Source: Cheilinus undulatus (lineage: Eukaryota > Chordata > Actinopteri > Labriformes > Labridae). Taken from it: a stretch of DNA of 64,000 nt. Positions 45,801-57,688 of this stretch are shown one piece after another; positions within the stretch are counted from its first letter, which is position 1; every line of letters starts with the position of its first letter. The notes under the pieces were generated by a model, which worked only from the letters and a program-made list of their open reading frames with translations, made no database searches and was not told the origin of the DNA. The stretch covers positions 898,501 through 962,500 of the forward strand of contig NC_054875.1 in the NCBI RefSeq assembly GCF_018320785.1. Reading direction: 5' to 3'. The position numbers and the translations under genes were made by a program.

Positions 45801-48800
45801 AGAGATTTTACTAACTTCAGAGTCTGTTTGATCTTTACTGAACTAGTTTCCTCTTTACCTCAGGATGTCAGCATGCTCTCTAATCCTCACTGAATAAAAG
45901 CCTGGGATTTCTCCTCTCCTCTCCTCTCCTCTCCTCTCCTCCTCCCCTCCTCTCCTCTCCTCTCCTCTCCTCTCCTCTCCTCTCCTCTCCTCCTCCCCTC
46001 CTCTCCTCTCCTCTCCTCTCCTCCTCCCCTCCTGTCCTCTCCTCTCCTCTCCTCCTCCCCTCCTGTCCTCTCCTCTCCTCTCCTCTCCTCTCCTCTTCTC
46101 TCCTCCTCCTCTCCTCTCCTCTCCTCTCCTCTCCTCTCCTCTCCTCCTCCACTCCTCTCCTCTCCTGCTCTCCTCCTCTCCTCTCCTCTCCTCTCCTCTC
46201 CTCTCCTCTCCTCTCCTCTCCTCTCCTCTGTTCTCCTTTATTCCCTCCTCTCCTCTCCTCCTCCCCTCCTCCACTCCTCTCCTCTCCTCTCCTCACATCT
46301 CCTCTCCTCTCCTCTTCTCTCCTCTCCTCCTCTCCTCTCCGCTCCTCTCCTCTCCTCTCCTCTCCCCTCCTCTCCTCTCCTCTCCTCTGTTCTCCTTTAT
46401 TCCCTCCCCTCCTCTCCTCTCCTCTCCTCTATTCCCTCACCTCCTCTCCTCTCCTCTCCTCTCCTCTCCTTTATTTCCTCTTCTGCTCTCCTCTCCTCCT
46501 CTCCTCTCCTCTCCTCTCCTCTCCTCTCCTCTCCTCTCCTGCTCTCCTCCTCTCCTCTCCCCTCCTCTCCTCTCCTCTCCTCTGTTCTCCTTTATTCCCT
46601 CCCCTCCTCTCCTCTCCTCTCCTCTCCTCTCCTTTATTTCCTCTCCTGCGCTCCTCCTCCTCTCCTCTCCTCCTCCCCTCCTCTCCTCTCCTCTCCTCTC
46701 CTCCTATCTCCTCTCCTCTCCTCTCCTCTTCTCTCCTCCTCCTCTCCTCTCCTCTCCTCTCCTCTCCTCTCCTCTCCTCCTCCCCTCCTCTCCTCTCCTG
46801 CTCTCCTCTCCTCCTCTCCTCTCCTCTCCTCTCCTCTCCCCTCCTCTCCTCTCCTCTCCTCTGTTCTCCTTTATTCCCTCCTCTCCTCTCCTCTTCTCTC
46901 CTCTCCTGCTCCACCCCTCCTCCTCTCCTCTCCTCTCCTCTCCACTCCTTTATTTCCTCCTCTCCTCTCCTCTCCTCTTCTCTCCTCCTCCTCTCCTCCT
47001 CTCCTCTCCTCTCCTCTCCTCTCCTCTGTTCTCCTTTATTCCCTCCCCTCCTCTCCTCTCCTCTCCTCTCCTCTCCTCTCCTCTCCTCTCCTCTCCTCTC
47101 CTTTATTTCCTCTTCTGCTCTCTCTCCTCTCCTCCTCTCCTCTCCTCTCTCTCCTCTCCTCTCCTCTCCTCTCCTCTCCTCTCCTCTCCTCTCCTCTCCT
47201 CTCCTCTGTTCTCCTTTATTCCCTCCTCCTCTCTCTCCTCTCCTTTATTTCCTCTCCTCGCTCCTCCTCCTCTCCTCTCCTCCTCCTCTCCTCTCCTCTC
47301 CTCTCCTCCTCCCCTCCTCTCCTCTCCTCTCCTCTCCTCTCCTCTCCTCTTCTCTCCTCCTCCTCTCCTCTCCTCTCCTCTCCTCTCCTCTCCTCTCTCT
47401 CCTCCTCCTCCTCCTCTCCTGCTCTCCTCTCCTCGTCTCCTCTCCTCTCCTCTCCTCTCCTCTCCTCTCCACTCCTGTCCTTTCCTTTCCTCTCTTCTCC
47501 TCTGTTCTCCTTTATTCCCTCCTCTCTCCTCTCCTCTTCTCTCCTCTCCTGCTCCACCCTCCTCCTCTCCTCTCCTCTCCTCTCCTCTCCTTTATTTCCT
47601 CCTCTCCTCTCCTCTCCTCTTCTCTCCTCCTCCTCTCCTCTCCTCTCCTCTCCTCTCCTCTCCTCTCCTCTCCACTGTTCTCCTTTATTCCCTCCCTCCT
47701 CTCCTCTCCTCTCCTCTCCTTTATTCCCTCCCCTCCTCTCCTCTCCTCTCCTCTCCTCTCCTTTATTTCCTCTTCTGCTCTCCTCTCCTCCTCTCCTCTC
47801 CTCTCCTCTCCTCTCCTCTCCTCTCCTCTCCTCTCCTCTCCTCTCCTCTGTTCTCCTTTATTCCCTCCCCTCCTCTCCTCTCCTCTCCTTTATTTCCTCT
47901 CCTGCGCTCCTCCTCCTCTCCTCTCCCCTCCTCTCCTCCTCTCTCAGCTCTAGCCTGGCTAAACTCACCGAGCAGCTGCAGGCCACACAGGGCAGGTGAG
48001 CCCACACCTGTGTGGCGTCTCTCTGCATGTTAGTTCTGGTGCTGTCTCATCTCTGTGTGCTTTAGGCTGCTGTTTGTTTTTACTGTTAGTAATGCATCTG
48101 TGTGTTTATTTCATCAGTCTGTCATCACATTCAGGTTCTTTTAGAGGATCTCTGCTGTGAGGAGGAGGAATACAGACTCAGAAACTAGAATATAGAGGAA
48201 AACGTGTATTTATTGTGTGATTTAACTCTTGAACACTGATGTATTATAGAATCATCAGAATCATACAGTGGAGCTGAAATGTTTTTCCTTTATTAACCCC
48301 TCCAGGATCACTCATGTCCATAGTTTTCACTGTTTTTCTGAGATCTCTCTGTCTGGTACGGTTATTGATAGGAAGGTTGTTCTTCTGATAGACTCTGAAA
48401 TTTAACATTTCAGTGTTTTTAAAGGCCTTTACTCTGTATACATTTACTGCTTTAATAAACCACTCAGGACAAAAACGTCCACTGTGAAAAATATGAATTT
48501 GAAAAAGTAGATAAAATATTTTTTCACTGATTCTTTTCGACTCCACTCCTGACAAAACTGTTGGATATTTAAACATTTTAACCCTTTAAATCCTGTTTTA
48601 TCTGCATGAAGTCTCTGATGTTTTTAATGTTAAAGCCACAGAAAAGGAGGTTTTGTTTCTATAAATGTCAGGTATTTTTCCTCAAGCTCAGTCCTGGATC
48701 AACAAAGACCAACTAAACTGATTTTGATGAACTGCTGTTTTTAGTGTAGTGTCAGATTCAACATTAAACCGTCCTGAACAACAGTCCACTCAGAAACTGC

Positions 48801-51800
48801 TGTAAAATACTGCACATTCATGTTTTACACTTTCTGGCTTAAATCTTTTAATCAACCTCAGTCCTGATCAAAACCACCAAATATTCACTAAATACATTTA
48901 TTTTTAGAAAATGACTCATCATCTGTGTATTCCTATGAAAACATCAGGGACTGCTTTTATTCAAACTGGCATGTAAAGGGTTAAAATCCCCTGAATGTTC
49001 AAATATGTAATAGTTCTGGTCTACTATTTTAAATGAATGTTTTCAGCGGACGTCTTTGTCCTGAATGGCTGATAATGGTGGATTTTAGAGTAATATTTTT
49101 ATGAGGAACGGTTAAAATAAAACTCTTAGAAAAAGAAAAACAACATAAAAGTCCCCATGGATCAGACAGCATCTGTCTGAGCTGATCTCGTCCTGCTCCT
49201 CGTTCCTCCATCTCTCTCTGAATCAGCCGTCTCCGTCTTTAATCAGACTCTAAAGCTTCAGAAAACAGCTGATTCATTTTTATCTGTGCTGCTTTTAAAG
49301 CTCACGCTGACATTTCAGTTCAGAACCTTCATTCTGTTCATTTTTAGCTGCTTTACTCTGATCTATTTTATTTGATGTTTTCAGCATCTACACACTCATC
49401 ATGGTGTTTAGCAGCAGCTGCAGTCATGTTTATATGTGCTTTACATAAGGAGTGTGTCTGACACACACCTGTCAGCATTAATCCAGGTGTGCTGTAGTAA
49501 AGCTAGGGTAGCAGCTGCATGCCCTCCCTGCTGCCACAGTCATGTGACTAGTCTATCCTACCTTTAGGTATCGAGAGCTGGAGGAGAAGCTGGACTATCT
49601 GCAGAAGAGTTCTGCTCAGCGGGACCGGACCGAGGCTCTGCTCAAACAGAAGGACAAAGACTGTGCACAGGTACGAGTCATGACAACATCACCTCACACT
49701 CTAGCTTCAGATACCTGAGCTGGGAGGACCATGACGGCAGACCTAGACCAAGACTGATCCACCTCCTTAAGCTCTAATACTGATCCGGTACCTGGACTTT
49801 GGGTATTTAATGATACTGGTACTACCATTTGGCAAAAACGGAGGGAAAGAGACCCAAAACATCCTCAGTGTCACCAGCATTCCCCACATTTGATGATGTC
49901 ATCCTTTAAAGTCTATAAAACATTCCAACCTTGCCTTTTGCATCCAGTCTAACCAGAACCCCTCAGTCCTAGACTCCTCTAGACTCTGCTCTCAGTCCGA
50001 GACTCCTCTGGACTCCGGTCTAGGGTCTTCCATCTCTGGTCTAGGGTCTTCTATCTCTGGTCTAGGGTCTTCTAGCTCTGGTCTAGGGTCTTCTAGCTCT
50101 GGTCTAGGGTCTTCTAGCTCTGGTCTAGGGTCTTCTATCTCTGGTCTAGGGTCTTCTAGCTCTGGTCTAGGGTCTTCCATCTCTGGTCTAGGGTCTTCTA
50201 GCTCTGGTCTAGGGTCTCCTAGCTCTGGTCTAGGGTCTTCTAGCTCTGGTCTAGGGTCTTCTATCCCTGGTCTGTGGTCTTCTATCCCTGGTCTAGGGTA
50301 TTCTATCTCTGGTCTAGGGTCTTCTAGCTCTGGTCTAGGGTCTTCTAGCTCTGGTCTAGGGTCTTCTATCCCTGGTCTAGGGTCTTCTAGCTCTGGTCTA
50401 GGGTCTTCCATCTCTGGTCTAGGGTCTTCTATCCCTGGTCTGTGGTCTTCTATCTCTGGTCTAGGGTCTTCTAGCTCTGGTCTAGGGTCTTCTAGCTCTG
50501 GTCTAGGGTCTTCTATCCCTGGTCTGTGGTCTTCTATCCCTGGTCTGTGGTCTTCTATCCCTGGTCTGTGGTCTTCTATCCCTGGTCTAGGGTCTTCTAT
50601 CCCTGGTCTGTGGTCTTCTATCTCTGGTCTAGGGTCTTCTAGCTCTGGTCTAGGGTCTTCTAGCTCTGGTCTAGGGTCTTCTAGCTCTGGTCTAGGGTCT
50701 TCCATCTCTGGTCTAGGGTCTTCTATCCCTGGTCTGTGGTCTTCTATCTCTGGTCTAGGGTCTTCTAGCTCTGGTCTAGGGTCTTCCATCTCTGGTCTAG
50801 GGTCTTCTAGCTCTGGTCTAGGGTCTCCTAGCTCTGGTCTAGGGTCTTCTATCCCTGGCCTAGGGTCTTCTATCTCTGGTCTAGGGTCTTCTATCTCTGG
50901 TCTAGGGTCTTCTATCCCTGGTCTAGGGTCTTCTAGCTCTGGTCTAGGGTCTTCTATCCCTGGTCTAGGGTATTCTATCTCTGGTCTAGGGTCTTCTAGC
51001 TCTGGTCTAGGGTCTTCTAGCTCTGGTCTAGGGTCTTCTATCCCTGGTCTGTGGTCTTCTATCCCTGGTCTGTGGTCTTCTATCCCTGGTCTAGGGTATT
51101 CTAGCTCTTGTCTAGGGTCTTCTATCCCTGGTCTGTGGTCTTCTATCCCTGGTCTGTGGTCTTCTATCCCTGGTCTGTGGTCTTCTATCCCTGGTCTGTG
51201 GTCTTCTATCCCTGGTCTAGGGTATTCTAGCTCTTGTCTAGGGTCTTCTAGCTCTTCTATCCCTGGTCTAGGGTCTTCTATCTCTGGTCTAGGGTCTTCT
51301 AGCTCTGGTCTATGGTCTTCTAGCTCTGGTCTAGGGTCTTCTTTCTCTGGTCTAGGGTCTTCTATCTCTGGTCTAGAGTCCTCTATCTCTGGTCTAGGGT
51401 CTTCTATCCCTGGTCTAGGGTCTTCTTGCTCTTGTCTAGGGTCTTCTAGCTCTTCTATCCCTGGTCTAGGGTCTTCTAGCTCTTGTCTAGGGTCTTCTAG
51501 CTCTTCTATCCCTGGTCTAGGGTATTCTAGCTCTTGTCTAGGGTCTTCTAGCTCTTCTATCCCTGGTCTAGGGTCTTCTAGCTCTGGTCTGCTGTCTTCC
51601 AGCTGGCGAAGGATTTGGAGGCCCTGAAGGCCCAGGCTACGTCTCTGCTGGCAGAGCTGAATGAGAGACAGAGCTGTCTGGACAAGAGCGAGCACGAACG
51701 CAAACTGTTGGAGGAGAAGTGAGTGATCAGCTGACATCAGCACAGCTGTACAGTAGAGGGTCCTCTGCCCGTCTGACGCTTCTCCTCTGTCCCTGGTCAG

Positions 51801-54568
51801 GCTCTGCAGTAAGATGAAGGCTCTGCTGATGGCTGAGCGGGACCAGGAGCAGCAGAGGAAGCAGCATCAGGTGGCCATGGACAAGCTGCTGCTGCAGACG
51901 CAGAGCCTGGAGCAGGCGCTGAAGGCCGAGAGACACGTGGTCACCGAGGAGAAGTGGGTTCATTCATACACCTTCAATAAACACTTGAATGTTTGGGTCA
52001 GAGTTAACTCCTTCATGACGACTCCATCATCACACAGAGCTGATAGAAACAGTCAGGTTATTCAGTCATGACAGCAGCACAGGTAGAGCTGATAGAAACA
52101 GTCAGGTTATTCAGTCATGACAGCAGCACAGGTAGAGCTGATAGAAACAGTCAGGTTGGTAGACACCGCCCCCTAGAGGACTCAAGTGTTATAGAGCATG
52201 ACATTCTTGCTCCAGTGAGGAGTTGCAGTCCTGGTTATTGTCTCCGTGGCGGGTTCGATCGTTCGCCTTGATGTCATAGCCATCCTGGGTAGACTGACCT
52301 GAGCGAGATAGGATGATTCCTCTCCTGTTAACGACTGAAGGTAGTTTGATTCACCCTTGTTTGAAGATAAATGTGGTCTATTCATGAGCTAGGGGAAACA
52401 AACTACACTACCCATAATCCTAGTGTCACAGTGACATCTGTGGAATCAGCTGTTACCATGGAAACGTTTACCATCTCTGCAGACTTCACGTGTCAGCTGA
52501 TTTGATTTGATCAGAAATGTTCCTCTGAAATCAGTGGTGCTAAAAAGTGGGCGGGGACTGTTGAGCTCTTAGGCGATGAAAGTAGCAGCACATGCGTTGC
52601 CTCCCTCCAGATCAGCAGAATAAAAATATTAATCTCAGTAGCTGGTTTCACCGGTCACCATGACCACAGACTTAGCAGAAAAACTCTCCTGGGTGTTTAG
52701 TTTCTATTTAACCTTTAATATTTTACTCCCTAAAGACCCTACATCATACATTCGACCCTACAATCATTATGCATTCATTTTTGCAAACTTTTAGGCCATC
52801 CTTTAAAAAGGTGATATCTCCAGGTTAAAGTTTGTGTTCTCTGCCTGCAGGAAGAAACTGACCCAGCTGCAGCACGCCTACACGTGTCTCTTCAGAGACT
52901 ACGATTCTAAGCTGAAGAGTGAGGTGAACTCAGTTTAACATCCTCTAACCCTCGTTATTCTGTCCTTTATATCCTCCTTGTTATTGGTGAATAAAGACTC
53001 ATCGCTCTTGTGTCTTTGGCGTGCAGGGCGGGGACCTATGCAGCCGTCTGGAGGAGGCGGAGCGAGCTTTGGCGCTGAAACAGGATCTGATCGATAAACT
53101 GAAGGAGGAGGTGGAGCAGCAGAAAGGTTCTCTGGAGACGGTTCCTGTCCTCACTGCACAGGTAGAGCCAAGCATTTATATTTGATTTCTATTTTGTCTT
53201 CACACTCATGAGACGATCTTTAGAGCTTTACTGATGATGGAACCACAGACAGAAGGACAGTTTCAGTTAATGTGCTGTAGACAGATAAATCTGTCCCCGT
53301 GTTCATCAGGCTGACATCTATAAAGCCGACTTCTTAGCGGAGCGAGAAGCCAGAGAGAAGCTGAACCAGAAGAAGGAGGAGCTTCAGGAACAGCTGACTC
53401 AGGCCCGCACCGAGATCGAACGGCTCAAACAGGAGGCCACGTCACGGTAAGAACACGTGGGTTTTTATAATCCTTTCATCCTGAAGATGTCTGATTATCT
53501 ACCACTGACAGTCAGCTGTACTCTCAGATCTCTGATAAACGTCTGTGTGTGCCGAGGCTCCTCCATGTTATCCAATCACAGCGTCTTTAGTTCCAGATCG
53601 TAGCAGAAGATGCTGACACCCTAACATCTGAAGGTTTCCTTTCTGCTTTCACATAAAAATGTCTTTTTTTCTTTCAGAGCGAGAATCGAACAAATGAAGC
53701 TGAGACACCTGGAAGACTTCCCGACACAAGCCCCTCACATTCCCCCTCCACAAGGTACCACACTACAACAACAATCACAACAACAACAGCAACAATAACA
53801 GCAACAGCAACTACACCACAATAATACACAGTATTAGGGACGCACTGTTGATCTGATTTTATCCAACCAACATGTTTTAAACAGACATTCACTCTTCTTC
53901 ATCCTCATCTCTCTTTCATACTAACTCAGACACGTCAGTCACTCACCAATGTGGGATGTCACAATCTGATTGGAGAAAAGCTCTCTTGCTATTAGCCCCG
54001 CCCCCTGACCTTACATTGACCTCATGATCAGAGCACAGCTGCCTGGCTCTGGTCCAGAGAGGAGACAAAGTCTGTTTTCTGTCTCAAATCTCTGTTCTGA
54101 TGCTTCCAGTGATCCGTAGACCGCTGTGGCTGATAGATTTAGTAAATTTACCTCAAAGAAGAAAAAAACAGCATTAACTGACCGTTTGCTGACAGCAACC
54201 AGATTCACACATTTCTAGAGAGTTCAGACACAAACAAGATTTGACGTTGCAGGGTTTTTAACGTCCTGGAGGGCCTCACCATTTTTCAGACACCAGTAGG
54301 GGGAGCTCCAAGGAAAAACATAGGGAACCTCTGGACTTGTCCTGGTTGTGATTAAACTCCTCCTCCTCTCTCCTCAGGTGTGTTCCCAGGTGCGGCCTTT
54401 AACACGGTGCCCCCTGCCCCCTCGTACCGTAACCAGGGTCTGTTACCCGTGCGTGACCCTGGGGCGGCGGGGGCCGAGGAGCTGCCAGATTTATGTTGTC
54501 CAAAGTGCCAGTACCAGGCTCCAGACATGGACACGCTGCAGATACACGTGATGGACTGTATACAGTAA
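42870..54568 (+). CDS. ikbkg: NF-kappa-B essential modulator (NEMO, IKK-gamma), fifteen coding exons, 621 residues
   Basis: NEMO is the ubiquitin-sensing scaffold of the IKK kinase complex that releases NF-kappa-B. Coding exons: 42870-43008, 43264-43535, 44491-44565, 44642-44743, 45221-45406, 45716-45774, 47948-47995, 49568-49670, 51603-51718, 51801-51953, 52851-52923, 53027-53161, 53310-53446, 53678-53754, 54378-54568. Phases close throughout. The kinase-binding helix region includes [20 protein letters not shown]. Long coiled coils follow. The UBAN ubiquitin-binding segment lies at about 484-533 ([20 protein letters not shown]). The C-terminal zinc finger has ligands C599, C602, H615 and C619, the same spacing as the human protein. 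It is longer than human NEMO (419 residues), partly through a Ser-rich insert encoded in the second coding exon. Introns carry about 8.7 kb of tandem repeats. Confidence 0.97.
43735..44280. repeat. 51-bp minisatellite in an ikbkg intron
   Basis: The unit includes AAAGGCAAGGATGGAATGTT, TTGTAGACTT and TGAAGAATGGCATTATATCT. About ten copies are present, the outer ones diverged. 51 is a multiple of 3, so a 91-codon frame appears; it is an artefact. A single inverted relative lies at 49866-49942. Confidence 0.93.
45401..45513 (+). repeat. 22-bp tandem repeat carrying five copies of the ikbkg exon 6 splice donor
   Basis: The unit GTGAGAACCAGGCCGGGCTC plus AG begins exactly at the exon-intron junction. 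GT dinucleotides in CAG|GTGAGA context occur at 45407, 45429, 45451, 45473 and 45495. Only the first preserves the frame and avoids a stop: reading through the next two units meets TGA at 45452-45454. Confidence 0.93.
45908..47947. repeat. (CTCCT)n pyrimidine microsatellite of about 2 kb in an ikbkg intron
   Basis: Almost pure C/T in the + strand, mainly CTCCT pentamers with CCTCC, TTTATT and GTTCTCC interruptions; larger blocks containing TGTTCTCCTTTATTCCCTCC recur. It runs directly into the acceptor CTCTCAG of the exon starting at 47948. Minus-strand frames rich in Glu, Arg and Gly are artefacts. Confidence 0.97.
49866..49942 (-). repeat. Single inverted relative of the 51-bp repeat
   Basis: The reverse complement contains AAAGGCAAGGTTGGAATGTT, TTATAGACTT and AAAGGATGACATCATC, matching the array at 43735-44280. 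This shows the array unit belongs to a dispersed family. Confidence 0.7.
50003..51602. repeat. 21-bp minisatellite, about 76 copies, ending at the acceptor of ikbkg exon 51603-51718
   Basis: The unit is GGTCTAGGGTCTTCTAGCTC plus T, with variants TATCCCT, CATCTCT, CTGTGG and GGGTATT. The minus strand is open for 583 codons as a repeated EDPRPEL pattern. The last unit reads GGTCTGCTGTCTTCCAG and is the acceptor of the next exon. Confidence 0.97.
52037..52158. repeat. 49-bp tandem repeat, 2.5 copies, in an ikbkg intron
   Basis: GAGCTGATAGAAACAGTCAG recurs at 52037, 52086 and 52135. Confidence 0.93.
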
Positions 54569-54945
54569 CATGTGACACGTGTCTGTAACATACATGTTTA
54601 TCTACATGTTCATCCTGTGTGTGTGCTCAACACCCCCCCACCCCCCCACACCGAGAATCATGTGTGATAGCTGCACCTTATTCTAATATCTACAACTATT
54701 CACCTGAACGCCACTGTGGATCTAAGAGTGTTCAAACCTGTAGACCAGAGCCAATCAGACGCCAGAAAGATGATCAGCGTGATGTGTTCCAGAATGCTCA
54801 AAGCATTTAAACTCTGCTGTATTTTTCCATCCTGAAATCCACCAAATATCAACATTTCTCCCTTCATCCCTTCTTTTATTTCCTCCATGTATGCAGAACG
54901 CTGGCTGTGTCCCCAACTGCATAATGAATCTGTAATACTTCATCC
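54569..54945 (+). other. Probable ikbkg 3' UTR
   Basis: This follows the TAA stop. It contains C-rich runs near 54630 but no clear AATAAA. I see no other coding exon. Confidence 0.4.
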
Positions 54946-55525
54946 TAGACCTACATCCTACATCCGCACCCTACATCCTGACCTACACCCTACACCCTAC
55001 ATCCTACATCCTACATCCTGACCTACACCCTACATCCTACATCCTACATCCTACATCCTGACCTACACCCTACACCCTACATCCTACATCCTGACCTACA
55101 CCTACATCCTACATCCTACATCACACATCCTACACCCTACATCCTACATCCTGACCTACACCCTAGACCCTACATCCTACATCCTACATCCTGACCTACA
55201 CCCTAGACCCTACATCCTACATCCTGACCTACACCTACATCCTACATCCTACATCACACATCCTACACCCTACATCCTACATCCTGACCTACACCCTAGA
55301 CCCTACATCCTACATCCTACATCCTGACCTACACCCTAGACCCTACATCCTGACCTACACCCTACACCCTACATCCTACATCCTGACCTACACCTACATC
55401 CTACATCCTACATCCTACATCACACATCCTACACCCTACATCCTACATCCTGACCTACACCTACATCTACATCCCACATCCTACACCCACATCCTACATC
55501 CTGACCTACATCCTATACCTACATC
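54946..55525. repeat. CCTACAT-type short tandem repeats with higher-order units
   Basis: Words CTACATCCTACATCCTGACC and TACACCCTACACCC recur irregularly, in blocks of about 60-110 bp. At about 55525-55600 a run of GGATGTAGGTATAGGATGTG gives the complementary strand, so the end could fold back on the array. Confidence 0.93.
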
Positions 55526-55599
55526 CTGGGATGTAGGTATAGGATGTGGGATATGGGACATAGTGTGTAGGATATAGGATGTAGTATGTATTACATGGA

Positions 55600-57471
55600 A
55601 TGTAGTAGTAATATAAACTATCACTACTGCCTCTAACCTTACATCCCACATCCCTAATCCCACATATTTAAATCTTCCATGTCTTAATCTCTGATCATCA
55701 GTGGATCTCTCTAACATGAGTATACATCCTGTAACCTCAGAGCGGGCTCCTCGCCGTGCACAGTCACATTTAGGAGGAGTATTTTATCAGTTTGGGACAC
55801 AGCCCTACTCTCCCGTCAGTATTCGTACCTTTGTCTCCTTCCTGTCTCCTCCATCGTTGATCTTTGGGCCTAAGGTGGAAACCGTGATGTTGAGAAGGTA
55901 GAGAAACCTGAATGTGAATAATCTAGTGAGCTTTAATGAGATAATCTAGAATATCCAATCAGTTTTGGTCCTAAATGTCGCTGTCTGCAGTACCTCAGAC
56001 ATGTATTATTATTCTGTATTATTATGATGAGAATATTCTGTATTAGAGATGGATGTTTGCAGCCAGTCTCTGTGTTCTGTGCCTGTGTACACCTTTGAAT
56101 GCACCGCTGCTTTTCCTGATGCTTCCGACCCTGAACGCAGCGTCGCCCCTGTGTGCCCGGTACCTGTACCTACCTGGATGTTGGTCTGCAGGTGAGCAGA
56201 GGGAGGGTCTCTGTGAAAAATGTCTGAACGTCTAAAAATCATTGGGTGCAAAAAAGAAATGTTTCATGCTGTTAAAGTTTTACCAAATAAATCAGTTATT
56301 CAGTAATTCTTCTGTTTCTCTGCGTTTTTAGACTTTGAAGCCTGCGGTCACTCGTCCGCTTTGTTTTCACTTTAGAATTTCAAAATTTCTTCTTTGATTT
56401 CCATTTCTCAGGTTTTATTTTACAAAAACAGATCAAATAAAAAAACTGTCATTTTATCGTTTTTATGTTTGCATCAAAACAGGAAGTTCAAAGAATAGAA
56501 CACTAGGGCCATAACATTCTTTTCTTCAGACCTGCACCGGGGGAAAAGAATGTCATGGCTCCAGTTTTCCATCCTGTAGTCCTCCTTTGATCCAAACATG
56601 AAGACAATAAGATAAAAAACAGTTTTTCAATCATTCATTTCTTTTTAGAAAACAAGGAATAAGAAATGGGTTAAACAATAAAACAGGAAGTAAAAGAAAT
56701 GGGTTATAAAATAAAACAGGAAGTTAAATAGAGGAAACAGATTGTTCCTTGGTTTCTCATTTCAAAAGAAAACTGTTTTCTGTGAACTCCTCTGCTGTGG
56801 TGTGGGCGTTCAGTGTCAGCGCTGAGGAAACAAAACTCTCTCTGAAATACTCGCCTGTTCATGGAGGAAGGCTTGAGCTTAGACTGAGGTGGTTTTATTA
56901 CAGGAGGATTCATTAAAAAACAGATAAAGCCAGACTCCTGAGGACCAAACTAAACATTTAACAGTTGAAATAATCTGATCTCATATCTGGACTGTTTGAG
57001 TTCAGATCTGCAGCAGACGGAGAGAAGCGTGTCTGAACAAGCAATCAGATCAGACAGATGAGAGAAAAATGCAGCTGAGAGTAAACACAGGCGTGGTTCC
57101 AAACACGAACATGTTTGTTCATTAGAACGGCTCTGTGGCCGACCCTAGAGCACGCAGGAAACAGGTTTACTAAAGAGACAGCAGAGACGGGATGAGTTTA
57201 TAATAAAATGATTTATGTAGTATTCCATTAAAACGTCAGAGTTACAGAAGGTTAATAAAAGAGTCAGAGTTTAGAGATCAGGTTCATCTCTGCAGATTCA
57301 TCCTCTATGGAGGGTCAGCGCCATGTTGAACCGCTGCTGGGTTTATTCAGCGCACCTTTATTTTTCACCAATATCCTTAAAAAGAAAAAGAACAGTCAGC
57401 AAATAAAAACGCCCTCTCAGAGTTTTACAGCAACTTTTAGGAGGTTTGGTGATCCTTGCCATGAGCTAAAG
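55600..57471. other. Spacer between ikbkg and the DNase gene
   Basis: Mostly single-copy sequence with no recognised exon. It includes the element copy at 56480-56625. Confidence 0.45.
56480..56625. mobile_element. Further copy of the dispersed AATGTTACATC/CCAGTG element
   Basis: It contains CAAAGAATAGAACACTAGGG, CCATAACATTCTTTT, then CCTGCACCGGGGGAAAAGAA, TGTCATGGCTCCAG and CCTTTGATCCAAACATGAAG. These are the words of the copies at 6646-8645, here arranged as two facing ends. Confidence 0.55.
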
Positions 57472-57570
57472 GTCACACGGTACACCTATACCGTCACACC
57501 GTCACACGGTACACCTGTACCGTCACACCGTCACACGGTACACCTGTACCGTCACACCGTCACACGGTGC
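57472..57570. repeat. 29-bp tandem repeat with internal palindromes, about 3 copies
   Basis: The unit contains GTCACACGGTACACCTGTAC and CGTCACACC. GGTACA/TGTACC and GGTGTGACG-type inverse words let it form hairpins. Confidence 0.85.
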
Positions 57571-57605
57571 TCTTGCGTTATCATGAAACACACATCAGGT
57601 GCTTC

Positions 57606-57688
57606 TTAGTTTCTAGCGTAGTTCTTCTTCTCTCCTCCTCTGACCTGAAAACTGTTCCCCTCCACCATGATGAAGGATCTGCCCAGTC
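57606..57688 (-). CDS. Possible terminal coding exon, unassigned (27 codons)
   Basis: Read on the minus strand, TTTGTTTTAG is followed by an open frame encoding LGRSFIMVEGNSFQVRGG and then EKKNYARN before TAA. It looks like a real last exon, but I do not recognise it. It could be an alternative 3' exon of the DNase gene 1 kb upstream on the same strand, or of another gene. No donor partner was identified. Confidence 0.25.

Noticed and set aside
45855-48005. Minus-strand Glu/Arg/Gly-rich frames
   Set aside because: Antisense of a (CTCCT)n microsatellite; low complexity, no domain.
49992-51743. 583-codon minus frame rich in EDPRPE, looking like a PEST or silk-like protein
   Set aside because: It is antisense to a 21-bp array within ikbkg and also runs antisense through a real ikbkg exon.
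54946-55525. Interstitial telomere-like repeats (CCCTA words)
   Set aside because: The dominant words are CCTACAT and CCTGACCTACA; no run of (CCCTAA)n is present.
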